From positions 1 to 7,062 of the forward strand of contig JAJDBA010000295.1 in assembly GCA_029261675.1 (NCBI GenBank): DNA of 7,062 nt, read 5' to 3'. This stretch comes from Nitrospinaceae bacterium. Lineage in GTDB: Bacteria > Nitrospinota > Nitrospinia > Nitrospinales > VA-1. Shown piece after piece: positions 1 through 5,344 of the stretch. Under the pieces are notes generated by a model. That model had not been told where the DNA came from. It worked only from the letters and a program-made list of their open reading frames with translations, and did not search any database. How positions within the stretch are numbered: the first letter of the stretch is position 1; each line of letters opens with the position of its first letter. The translations under genes and the position numbers were made by a program.

Positions 1-421
1 ATTCTTCTGAATTTGCAGCCCAGGAGTCGGGTAATGGTGAATGTGCGCCGATTGTCTCAAATCCATTTGTAACTGCCAGTAAAACTTCATGGTTAAAAGC
101 TTTTGAGAGGATTTGATTTATGTTTTTTTGAGAGCTAATCACCAAAGAACCATCATCCAGCCTAATGCTGATAGGAGGTGTATCACTAATCGAGCTTGAT
201 GGTTCAATTATGAAGGAGCTAAAGCGGAAAATGGTTGGCCATTTTCTAGGATTTTTTGCCGAAATGACTTTTCCGGTAGTCTTATCAATTAATGCATAAC
301 TGCGATCCCCCCATAAACCTTTATCTTCTATTTTTACAGAAGATAAAGATTCGCCAATCATTGACTTGACAGGATACCTCCAGAGAGAAGCAATTTTTCC
401 TATTTCTTTTTCAGTTAACAT
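1..421 (-). CDS. MOSC N-terminal (beta-barrel) domain protein, C-terminally cut by the window edge
   Basis: The minus-strand frame opens at ATG 421-419 and stays open for 140 codons to the window edge, so the C-terminal part is missing. The start has a clean Shine-Dalgarno site (AGGAGAG at 433-427, six bases from ATG). The protein begins MLTEKEIGKIASLWRYPVKS and continues with GDRSYALID near residues 40-48 and AKNPRKWP near 57-64. The YPVKS, GDR-Y-L-D and NPRKWP blocks are typical of the N-terminal beta-barrel domain that precedes the MOSC domain in YcbX/mARC-like proteins. In that family the MOSC domain binds molybdenum cofactor and supports reduction of N-hydroxylated or related substrates. 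The cofactor-binding MOSC core would lie outside the window, so enzymatic activity is inferred. Only 13 bases separate it from the stop of the exported-protein gene upstream, so the two are probably one operon. It has no signal peptide and is likely cytoplasmic. Confidence 0.85.
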   Translation of the reverse strand, partial: MLTEKEIGKIASLWRYPVKSMIGESLSSVKIEDKGLWGDRSYALIDKTTGKVISAKNPRKWPTIFRFSSFIIEPSSSISDTPPISIRLDDGSLVISSQKNINQILSKAFNHEVLLAVTNGFETIGAHSPLPDSWAANSEE

Positions 422-434
422 CAATTCTCTCCTT

Positions 435-770
435 TTACTTAACTTCAATTTTTATTTTTGCAGAAGTGGCTAAAACATCATGGTCTGAGTTTGCTAGTTT
501 AAGCTCTATTTCTCGGATACCTGCTTCAAGGTCATAAAGTGTTCCTTTGAAACCTTTTTGGTATTTCCCATCTACATAAGCATGCACATGGTCACCTTGA
601 ATCCCTTTTTTGAGGTCATATTCTATTTTGATATTCGAACCTACTATTTGCCCATCTTGAGGTGTAATAATCTTTAGAATAGAACCGTCTCCGTCGGCCA
701 TAGCAACAGAGGATATTAGGGTAAATAGAATTAGCAGAGTAAAAACAATGTTTTTAAAGAGGCTGATCAT
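435..770 (-). CDS. Small Sec-exported protein, 111 residues, unknown function
   Basis: A 111-residue protein starts at ATG 770 with AGGAG six bases upstream. Residues 1-25 form a classical signal peptide: Lys6, a long hydrophobic stretch (IVFTLLILFTLIS), then AMA before DGDG, giving a likely signal peptidase I site after A25. The mature part of about 86 residues is rich in beta-forming alternation, with ITPQDGQIVGSNIKIEYDL, then GDHVHAYVDGKYQ, and a last strand ATSAKIKIEVK. This resembles small periplasmic immunoglobulin-like or CopC-like folds that carry an H-x-H near a YVDG turn. The H-V-H pair (about residues 61-63) could hold a metal, but that is inference. There are no cysteines and no lipobox. 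It is first in an operon with the MOSC-domain gene and divergent from the LysR gene, so it is probably a target of that regulator. I do not recognise the family firmly. Confidence 0.85.
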   Translation of the reverse strand: MISLFKNIVFTLLILFTLISSVAMADGDGSILKIITPQDGQIVGSNIKIEYDLKKGIQGDHVHAYVDGKYQKGFKGTLYDLEAGIREIELKLANSDHDVLATSAKIKIEVK

Positions 771-793
771 AATAAGCTCCTAATTTGTTTAAA

Positions 794-812
794 CTTTTTA
801 AGCGTTAAAAAG
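794..812. promoter_or_regulatory. Perfect 8-bp palindrome, candidate LysR operator
   Basis: CTTTTTAA-GCG-TTAAAAAG is a perfect inverted repeat with a 3-bp centre, lying 24 bp upstream of the ATG of the exported-protein gene. Its core TTTAAGCGTTAAA fits the T-N11-A interrupted dyad that LysR-type regulators bind. A LysR gene is divergently encoded next door. It is AT-rich and could instead form a weak hairpin in the 5' leader. The dyad is seen directly; the operator role is inferred. Confidence 0.45.
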
Positions 813-877
813 ATTATTCAAAAAAAATAAAGTACAAGCAGATCTTTATCTTTCTTTTAAATTCCATTTATTTGTTG

Positions 878-909
878 GATATTTTGGAGTGAACTCTTAA
901 AAGAATATC
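878..909. promoter_or_regulatory. Nested inverted repeats upstream of LysR, possible second regulator site
   Basis: GATATT (878-883) and AATATC (904-909) form a 6-bp perfect inverted repeat. GAGT (887-890) and ACTC (893-896) form a smaller one almost at the same centre. It sits 47 bp upstream of the extended -10 of the LysR gene, where an autoregulatory site would be expected. The gap between arms is wide and the match is weak, so this is a low-confidence call. Confidence 0.25.
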
Positions 910-955
910 TGTGTTCGCTTAACAATGAGGACTAGTGTGCCAAATTGGATTGATA

Positions 956-964
956 TGGTATAAT
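956..964 (+). promoter_or_regulatory. Extended -10 promoter of the LysR gene
   Basis: TGGTATAAT at 956-964 is a perfect TGn-TATAAT extended -10 box, 50 bp upstream of the chosen ATG at 1015. No good -35 is seen at 16-18 bp spacing (TGTGCC at 17), which extended -10 promoters can tolerate. The predicted start site is near 971. Confidence 0.55.
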
Positions 965-1014
965 TTATTATTCTTATTGTTTTGATATATATAAATTATC
1001 AATGTTTAGAGGCT

Positions 1015-1902
1015 ATGGAGTTACGACATCTACGGTATTTTAAAGTTGTAGCTGAATTGGAGCATTTTCACAAAGCAGCCAAAGCACTTTTTATTACGCA
1101 ACCAGCTCTATCTAATCAGATTAAACAATTGGAAGATGAGTTGGGAAGCAAGTTGTTTGAGCGTATTGGGCGTGGGGTAAGGCTATCTGAAAGTGGTAAG
1201 CGTGTATTACATTCTACGCAAAAGGTATTAAGTGAAATAGAAACTCTACGAGGTGCTGTTGAGGATTTAGAATCAGGTTCTGCTGGGAAGTTAAATGTCG
1301 GAGTACTACAGTCAGTAAATGCGCTGTATTTGAGCAATATAGTTATAGAGTTTGATCTTCACCATCCCAATGTTTCTCTGCAAGTTAATGAGCTATCTAA
1401 TAACGAAATCGAAAGCAAGGTTTCTCAAGGGGAGCTTGATATAGGCATCGGTTTTATCCTGAATAAAGAGTATGAAAATGTTCAAACAGAAGTTCTATTT
1501 CGGGAAAAGTGGAAACTTGTTGTTGCGCGAGAATATGAAGAACGGATTGGCGATATCATATCAGGTAAGTACAAAGGACTAAAAGCCGTATTGTTACCTG
1601 ATTGCTATGAAACGCGTAAAATAATTAATAATTACTTCGAACAAAAAAATAATAGCCCGTCTCAAATAACCGAGGTAAATTCGATAAGTTGTATTTTAGA
1701 TTTAGTAACAAATGGAAATTCTTTCACAATCCTTCCAGAAGCCTTCTCTATATTCAAGGCGCGTGACAAACTAACCACTCATTATATTGACGACATTACA
1801 CCTAGGCAGGTTGGCATTCTTACTGCTAAAGACAGGATACTCAAGCGTTCAGCAAAAAAGTTTCAAGAATTAGTACATAGCCAACTATATACCGCAAAGT
1901 AG
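1015..1902 (+). CDS. LysR-family transcriptional regulator (CynR-like)
   Basis: A 295-residue LysR-type regulator. The frame can be extended to a TTG at 982, but the family begins MELRHLRYF, which starts exactly at ATG 1015, with AGAGG at 1008-1012 as a close Shine-Dalgarno site. The winged helix-turn-helix fills residues 1-60: the recognition region is AAKALFITQPALSNQIKQLE, followed by the usual LGSKLFER and LSESGKRVL. A linker helix leads to the substrate-binding-like effector domain from about residue 90 (GKLNVGVLQS, then ELDIGIGF near residue 142). The LDIGIGF and IVIEFDLHHPNVSLQVNE blocks resemble CynR-type members, but the inducer cannot be read from sequence. It is divergent from the exported protein/MOSC operon with shared upstream DNA holding a T-N11-A dyad, the standard layout for a LysR regulator controlling its neighbour and itself. 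GC content is low (about 38% in a spot count). Confidence 0.93.
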   Translation: MELRHLRYFKVVAELEHFHKAAKALFITQPALSNQIKQLEDELGSKLFERIGRGVRLSESGKRVLHSTQKVLSEIETLRGAVEDLESGSAGKLNVGVLQSVNALYLSNIVIEFDLHHPNVSLQVNELSNNEIESKVSQGELDIGIGFILNKEYENVQTEVLFREKWKLVVAREYEERIGDIISGKYKGLKAVLLPDCYETRKIINNYFEQKNNSPSQITEVNSISCILDLVTNGNSFTILPEAFSIFKARDKLTTHYIDDITPRQVGILTAKDRILKRSAKKFQELVHSQLYTAK

Positions 1903-1996
1903 AATCTGACCCAAAAAATTGCTAGACAATGGTGCTATAAAAATTATTCCAGCGGTTGACCGGTTGCAGCTCAACGACACGTTTTTAGAGTGAAGG

Positions 1997-2065
1997 GAAC
2001 TGAGAGTAAGGTTTGCAAGCGACATGTATTGAAAGCTAGGGTGGCCATCTCCTTACTCTTGATTC
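1997..2065. terminator. Long imperfect stem-loop between convergent LysR and ald genes
   Basis: Positions 1997-2011 pair with 2051-2065. AGAGTAAGG/CCTTACTCT is a 9-bp perfect stem (2003-2011 with 2051-2059). It extends through two G-T wobbles and one mismatch to GAA/TTC, giving 14 of 15 pairable positions. The loop is 39 bases. It is downstream of both flanking genes, so a bidirectional transcription or RNA-stability role is likely, but no clean T-run follows and the loop is large for an intrinsic terminator. The rest of 1903-2074 holds a weaker GTTGA/TCAAC hairpin (1955-1975) and no credible ORF. Confidence 0.35.
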
Positions 2066-2074
2066 AAATAAAAC

Positions 2075-3184
2075 TTATAAAAATTTCTTAGGTTCAACGA
2101 ACTCTTTATCGAGTGCCGTTGCCACGGCGGGGTGAGTGATGGAGCCTAGGCAAACATTGAGCCCACCGCGCAACGCCGGATCGTTGGACAAGGCTTTTTT
2201 ATAACCCTCGTTGGCTAGTTTCAGGGCATAAGGGAAGGTGGCGTTGGTGAGTGCGAATGTAGATGTTCTCGCTAGAGCGCCGGGCATATTGGCAACGCAA
2301 TAATGCACCACGCCTTCTTCTTCAAAAATCGGGTCGCTATGAGTGGTCGGACGCGAGGTCTCTAACATTCCCCCTTGATCGATGCCCACATCGACAATCA
2401 CCGACCCCGGTTGCATTTCCTTCAACATATCGCGGGTGATGAGTCGCGGTGCGCGTGCACCGGGGATGAGAACCGCTCCAATAACGAGATCGGCGGTGCG
2501 TAGGGATTCTATTAAATTAAATTTGTTCGACATCAACGTTTTCAGTCGGCTGCCATGAATGTCATCAAGATAGCGCAATCGCGGAAGATTGACATCGAGT
2601 AATGTCACCGATGCTCCGGTACCGATCGCCATTTTTGCAGCGTTAGCCCCCACAATGCCGCCACCGACAATGACCACATGGCCGGGATCAACGCCGGGCA
2701 CGCCGCCGAGTAAAATGCCGCGTCCGCCATTCTCGCGTTCGAGATATTTAGAACCTTCGTGTATCGACATCCTTCCAGCCACTTCACTCATAGGAATGAG
2801 TAGCGGTAAAGATTTATCTGCCAACTGCACGGTTTCGTAGGCGATGCCAATAATTTTTCTGTCGAGCAAGGCCTGAGTCAATTCGGGTGCTGGGGCTAAA
2901 TGTAAATAGGTATAAAGTATTTGCCCTTCGCGAAGTAGAGGATATTCTGCGGCAATGGGTTCTTTGACCTTGACGATCATTTCTGCCTGCCCAAAAACAT
3001 CTTGTTGAGAAACGATTTCAGCTCCTTGATCAAGATAGTCTTGGTCTGAGATGCCACTGCCATCTCCTGCCAGATTTTCTACCAGGACTTTGTGTCCATT
3101 AGCGATCAGGTCGTGCACCCCTGCAGGAGTCATGGAGACCCGGTATTCATCGGTCTTGATCTCTTTTGGAATTCCTATAATCAT
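2075..3184 (-). CDS. ald: Alanine dehydrogenase (NAD-dependent)
   Basis: This 369-residue protein matches the family length (about 371) and aligns without gaps at the key residues. It catalyses reversible oxidative deamination of L-alanine to pyruvate and ammonium with NAD+. The catalytic and substrate residues known from the Mycobacterium enzyme are present with an offset of 0 or -1: Arg15 (in DEYRVSMTP), Lys74 (VKVKEP), His95 (TYLHLAP) and Asp269 (VDVGIDQGG). The Rossmann glycine motif VIVGGGIVGANA covers residues 171-182, and Asp197 (LLDVN) closes the second strand to hold the NAD ribose. MPGALARTST near residue 303 is also typical. The start at ATG 3184 has a strong AGGGGG Shine-Dalgarno site (3194-3189). 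It is monocistronic, convergent with the LysR gene and divergent from the LRR gene. It probably balances alanine, pyruvate and ammonium in the cytoplasm. GC is about 55% in a spot count, well above the left-hand genes. Confidence 0.97.
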   Translation of the reverse strand: MIIGIPKEIKTDEYRVSMTPAGVHDLIANGHKVLVENLAGDGSGISDQDYLDQGAEIVSQQDVFGQAEMIVKVKEPIAAEYPLLREGQILYTYLHLAPAPELTQALLDRKIIGIAYETVQLADKSLPLLIPMSEVAGRMSIHEGSKYLERENGGRGILLGGVPGVDPGHVVIVGGGIVGANAAKMAIGTGASVTLLDVNLPRLRYLDDIHGSRLKTLMSNKFNLIESLRTADLVIGAVLIPGARAPRLITRDMLKEMQPGSVIVDVGIDQGGMLETSRPTTHSDPIFEEEGVVHYCVANMPGALARTSTFALTNATFPYALKLANEGYKKALSNDPALRGGLNVCLGSITHPAVATALDKEFVEPKKFL

Positions 3185-3219
3185 TTCGCCCCCTAGGAAA
3201 GGTTCATATCGTACTTCTC

Positions 3220-3225
3220 ATTATA
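3220..3225 (-). promoter_or_regulatory. -10 box of the ald promoter
   Basis: Read on the minus strand, 3225-3220 is a perfect TATAAT, 35 bp upstream of the ald ATG. The predicted start lies near 3213, giving a leader of about 28 nt that contains the AGGGGG site. The -35 at 17-bp spacing (AAAGAT) is poor. It lies back-to-back with the proposed LRR promoter. Confidence 0.45.
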
Positions 3226-3239
3226 AACGATTCCCCTAT

Positions 3240-3268
3240 TTGATCTTTTAAATAAAATCCATTAGAGT
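3240..3268 (+). promoter_or_regulatory. Candidate promoter of the LRR gene
   Basis: TTGATC (3240-3245) and TAGAGT (3263-3268) are separated by exactly 17 bp, and each matches 4 of 6 consensus bases. The predicted start near 3275 would give a 25-nt leader to the ATG at 3300. Only a weak GGA is visible as ribosome-binding site (3288-3290). Confidence 0.35.
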
Positions 3269-3299
3269 ACCCAAATAATAATTTCCCGGATGTTTCCCA

Positions 3300-4103
3300 A
3301 TGGAAGATGTAACTTTTGAGCAGACCATATCAGCGAACCTCGTTGACGATGGCAAGCTTTTAGATTTGGAAGATAAAAATATAGGCATCGAAGAGTTGCG
3401 TCTTTTGGCGGCGAGTAAAGATTTGTCTGGAGTGGAGCAACTTTATCTCAGTCAGAACCAACTTTGTGGCGAAGCCATCGAAGTTCTTTCTCAGGTGAAA
3501 TGTTTGCCGGGATTACGATCGCTTTACCTCAACCACAATATTATCAGTGATGAAGAAGCAAAAACTTTAGCCAAAGCCGACCTGCTGAAGAATTTGAAAT
3601 GTATCATGTTCGAAGCGAATAACATCGGCCCTGCAGGCGCCGCTGCTTTAGCCGATTCCCCCAATCTGCAAAATATGGAAATTATTTTTCTCGATTCGAA
3701 TCCGATCGGACCAGAAGGGGCACGTTCTATAGCCGCATCTGACAAGTGGCCAAGCTTAAAAGCCTTGCACCTCGACAGTACGGATATTGGTGATGAGGGT
3801 ATAGAAGCGTTGGCCGCAAGCCCACATCTGGCGGAGCTTGAAAAGTTATACTTATGTTCCAACAAAATGGGCAATGCCGGTGCGATTGCGATTGCCAATT
3901 CACCTTATTTAAAAAATCTGATCGCGTTGAGCATCTGGAGAAACGAAATTCGCGATGAAGGAGGGCAAGCCATTGCAGAATCGCCAACTTTTATGAATCT
4001 CGAACGGCTTTATATGAGTCTTAATTATATTGAGCGCCCGACTAGAAAAGTGATTCGCGGCTCAGAGCTTGCCAAACGTTTGACCACCCTGGTAATGGAC
4101 TGA
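3300..4103 (+). CDS. Leucine-rich-repeat protein (ribonuclease-inhibitor type), cytoplasmic
   Basis: A 267-residue protein that is almost entirely leucine-rich repeat. From residue 45 the unit L-x-x-L-x-L-x-x-N-x-I-x-x-x-G-x-x-x-(I/L)-A-x-S repeats every 27 residues, starting at 45, 72, 99, 126, 153, 180, 207, 234 and 261 with no insertion. A degenerate unit (LLDLEDKNIG) precedes it at about residue 20. The long helical half (GPAGAAALADSPNLQN and equivalents) is the ribonuclease-inhibitor (LRR_6) style, predicting an open horseshoe for protein-protein binding. The ladder asparagine is replaced by Thr in the unit at 153 (LDSTDIGDEG). There is no signal peptide, transmembrane segment or fused enzymatic domain, so it is a bare cytoplasmic scaffold and its partner is unknown. 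The start at ATG 3300 has a weak Shine-Dalgarno site. The 43-codon membrane-protein gene follows 2 bp after its stop, suggesting co-transcription. Confidence 0.9.
   Translation: MEDVTFEQTISANLVDDGKLLDLEDKNIGIEELRLLAASKDLSGVEQLYLSQNQLCGEAIEVLSQVKCLPGLRSLYLNHNIISDEEAKTLAKADLLKNLKCIMFEANNIGPAGAAALADSPNLQNMEIIFLDSNPIGPEGARSIAASDKWPSLKALHLDSTDIGDEGIEALAASPHLAELEKLYLCSNKMGNAGAIAIANSPYLKNLIALSIWRNEIRDEGGQAIAESPTFMNLERLYMSLNYIERPTRKVIRGSELAKRLTTLVMD
3432..4100 (+). repeat. In-frame 81-bp coding repeat (27-residue LRR units)
   Basis: Eight full 27-codon units plus the start of a ninth lie in tandem with perfect 81-bp register. The DNA of the units has diverged widely while the protein pattern is conserved, so this is an old array under protein-level selection rather than a recent tandem duplication. 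Confidence 0.75.
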
Positions 4104-4105
4104 CT

Positions 4106-4237
4106 ATGACTGAAAATAAAGAAGAGGAATACGAATACGGCCATTCTAAGTTTTTCAACGTCTTCTTCCACGTAGGCGTGATTTTCAACGTCCTCCTCGT
4201 CATCTGGATGGTCCTAGTCTTCACCGACACCATCTAA
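4106..4237 (+). CDS. 43-residue single-pass membrane protein, unknown function
   Basis: A short frame from ATG 4106 to TAA 4235-4237. The N-terminus is acidic and polar (MTENKEEEYEYGHSKF). It is followed by a strongly hydrophobic segment (residues 17-39: FNVFFHVGVIFNV then LLVIWMVLVF) and ends TDTI, predicting one inner-membrane helix. The sequence FNVFFHVGVIFNVLLVIW contains a loose repeat of F-N-V. Evidence that it is real: it begins 2 bp after the LRR stop in a coupled arrangement, the hydrophobic pattern is complete, and 21 of the last 27 codons end in C, unlike the flanking genes. A GGA seven bases upstream (4097-4099) is a modest Shine-Dalgarno site. The opposite-strand frame over the same bases lacks such features. 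It may be a small subunit or regulator of a membrane complex, but I do not recognise a family. Confidence 0.65.
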   Translation: MTENKEEEYEYGHSKFFNVFFHVGVIFNVLLVIWMVLVFTDTI

Positions 4238-4257
4238 GTCCCTTAGAAGGACAGGTG

Positions 4258-4379
4258 ATAGGTCTATTTCCGTAAAGCAAAAAATGCTTAAAGGCTTCTA
4301 GAAATAGTTTTTGTTTAAAGGCACTCCTCTATCCAGAAGCTTGAGTGTGCTTGTTTCGCAGTAGCAAGAATAGACCTAT
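4258..4379. ncRNA. Structured intergenic element closed by an 11-bp perfect stem
   Basis: ATAGGTCTATT (4258-4268) is perfectly complementary to AATAGACCTAT (4369-4379), enclosing 100 bases. Inside are several local hairpins: AAGCA/TGCTT (4275-4289, A5 loop), CACTC/GAGTG (4322-4347, alternative to GCTTCT/AGAAGC 4294-4340), and CTTGTT/AGCAAG with one wobble (4350-4368) abutting the closing stem. This resembles a multi-branch RNA, but it could also be a small inverted-repeat element. No target-site duplication is visible, no promoter or strand can be assigned, and it does not fit the 6S, tmRNA, SRP or RNase P signatures I know. The first bases of the same gap hold a minor GTCC/GGAC hairpin (4238-4252). 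Confidence 0.35.
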
Positions 4380-4395
4380 AGTCTCCAGGGGCACG

Positions 4396-4409
4396 CCCTC
4401 TATCGAGGG
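4396..4409. other. Tight GC hairpin CCCTC-TATC-GAGGG
   Basis: A 5-bp perfect stem with a 4-base loop, 16 bp beyond the structured element and downstream of both convergent genes. No T-run follows on either strand, so it is not a convincing intrinsic terminator. It may be a further helix of the neighbouring structured element or protect a 3' end. Confidence 0.35.
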
Positions 4410-4481
4410 AGGGTACGTTGGCAAACTACAGTAAAAGGCTCGACAATATCTGATTGCTTTACGGGTGTTGTCCAGTTAAAT

Positions 4482-4496
4482 CCAGCGGCACGCTGG
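4482..4496 (-). terminator. Hairpin directly after the bpt stop codon
   Basis: CCAGCG-GCA-CGCTGG is a perfect 6-bp GC-rich stem with a 3-base loop that touches the bpt stop codon (4499-4497). On the minus strand it is followed by ATTTAAC, a short and imperfect U-rich tail. It is the best terminator candidate for bpt and could also act on rightward transcription. Confidence 0.4.
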
Positions 4497-5282
4497 TTAG
4501 TCTGTTGTTATGGTGGTGGAGGCGGCTTTGACGAGCAGATCGGAGTTTTTCCATTGCAGCCGTTTTTTGGAAATCAGGTAATCACCTGCGGCATTTCTAA
4601 ACCGTCGCCATTCCCTGCCCATATAAACTTCATTAGGGCGGAAGCTGGACTTGTAGGTGAGGGAAGCATTTTCAGCAATATAATAGCCTAGATAAAAATA
4701 TTTCATTCCCGACTGGCGTGCATATTCAAGTTGTTTTAATACGCTGAAAGTGCCGAGGCTCATTCTCTTATTCGGAAGCTCATAGAAAGTATAGATCGCA
4801 GAAAACGATTTAGAAGTTTTATCGCCCAAAGCCACACCGACCAACTTTCCATCCTGATAGTATTCAAATTCGATACCGAACGGAGTGTTGACATAAAATG
4901 ACATGCGGAAGTTTTGTTCGTCTTCGACATCGTCCTGCAAAGAATTGAATCTTTCTTTATGTTTTAGGTAAAGCCTGAATTTTTCTTCTGTATAAACCGG
5001 ATCACCGATTTTCATTTTGATGTCTTTGCATGAGGTCAAGGCGCGCTTCTGGTTACGCGTCATTTTAAATTCATTGATACGCACGCGGATAGGAATGCAC
5101 AGATAGCAATTCTGACAACGGGGACGGAAAAAGTAATCACCGAAATGACGCATACCATGCGCCAATAGATATTCGAACTCCGTCTCAGACACATCTTCCA
5201 GAAGATATTCTTCGAAAAGAGATTGACGGTCTTGAAAATAACCGCACTGGAATGATCTGGAATCTATAAAATGCGCTAACAT
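4497..5282 (-). CDS. bpt: Aspartate/glutamate leucyltransferase (Bpt, N-end rule)
   Basis: A 261-residue protein with both halves of the Ate/Bpt family. The N-terminal domain shows FQCGYFQDRQ (Cys13) and FRPRCQNCYLCIPIRV (Cys56, Cys59, Cys62), matching the conserved C-x-Y and C-x2-C-x2-C-x-P-(I/L)-R-V pattern, then the basic MTRNQKRAL. The C-terminal GNAT-like domain has AIYTFYEL, SLGTFSVLKQLEYA and YLGYYIAENASLTYKSSFRP, the family signature near residues 197-216. Bacterial members move leucine from Leu-tRNA to N-terminal Asp or Glu of proteins, making them ClpS/ClpAP substrates. The alternative, an arginyltransferase with eukaryote-like specificity, is less likely at this length. The start at ATG 5282 has only a weak, close GGCGG. 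It diverges from the glycosyltransferase gene across 62 bp, where TATTAT at 5333-5328 could be its -10 box. Confidence 0.94.
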   Translation of the reverse strand: MLAHFIDSRSFQCGYFQDRQSLFEEYLLEDVSETEFEYLLAHGMRHFGDYFFRPRCQNCYLCIPIRVRINEFKMTRNQKRALTSCKDIKMKIGDPVYTEEKFRLYLKHKERFNSLQDDVEDEQNFRMSFYVNTPFGIEFEYYQDGKLVGVALGDKTSKSFSAIYTFYELPNKRMSLGTFSVLKQLEYARQSGMKYFYLGYYIAENASLTYKSSFRPNEVYMGREWRRFRNAAGDYLISKKRLQWKNSDLLVKAASTTITTD

Positions 5283-5325
5283 AACCGCCAGTGTTAAGGA
5301 TAATGAGTTTAATGTCCAACCATTC

Positions 5326-5331
5326 TATAAT
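5326..5331 (+). promoter_or_regulatory. -10 box of the glycosyltransferase gene
   Basis: A perfect TATAAT ends 13 bp before the ATG at 5345, so transcription should start about 6-8 nt before the start codon. The -35 at 17-bp spacing (ATGAGT) matches only 3 of 6. The overlapping TATTAT on the other strand may serve bpt, making this a compact bidirectional promoter. Confidence 0.4.
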
Positions 5332-5344
5332 ATATTGGCGATAA

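Noticed and set aside
982..1014. TTG start giving an 11-residue extension of the LysR protein
   Set aside because: The family begins MELRHLRYF at the internal ATG 1015, which has an AGAGG site; the extension is AT-rich promoter-like sequence.
2022..2047. 25-codon minus-strand frame starting ATGGCC after AAGGAG
   Set aside because: The AAGGAG abuts the ATG with no spacing, the peptide has no features, and the bases are part of the stem-loop.
2589..2840. Plus-strand frame of 83 codons and other frames antisense to ald (also 3051-3251) and within it (2605-2787, minus)
   Set aside because: They lie over a confidently identified alanine dehydrogenase, have no ribosome-binding site and show proline/serine-rich composition typical of antisense shadows.
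3524..3987. Two minus-strand frames opposite the LRR gene
   Set aside because: They mirror the repetitive coding DNA of the LRR gene and have no recognisable protein features.
4042..4233. 63-codon minus-strand frame opposite the 43-codon membrane-protein gene
   Set aside because: It straddles the end of the LRR gene and is Ser/Thr-rich without a start signal; the plus-strand frame explains the region better.
4258..4440. tmRNA, 6S RNA, SRP RNA or RNase P RNA in the structured gap
   Set aside because: No tag reading frame with an Ala-rich end, no long rod with central bubble, no GGAA-GCAG SRP loop and no conserved RNase P core motifs are visible.
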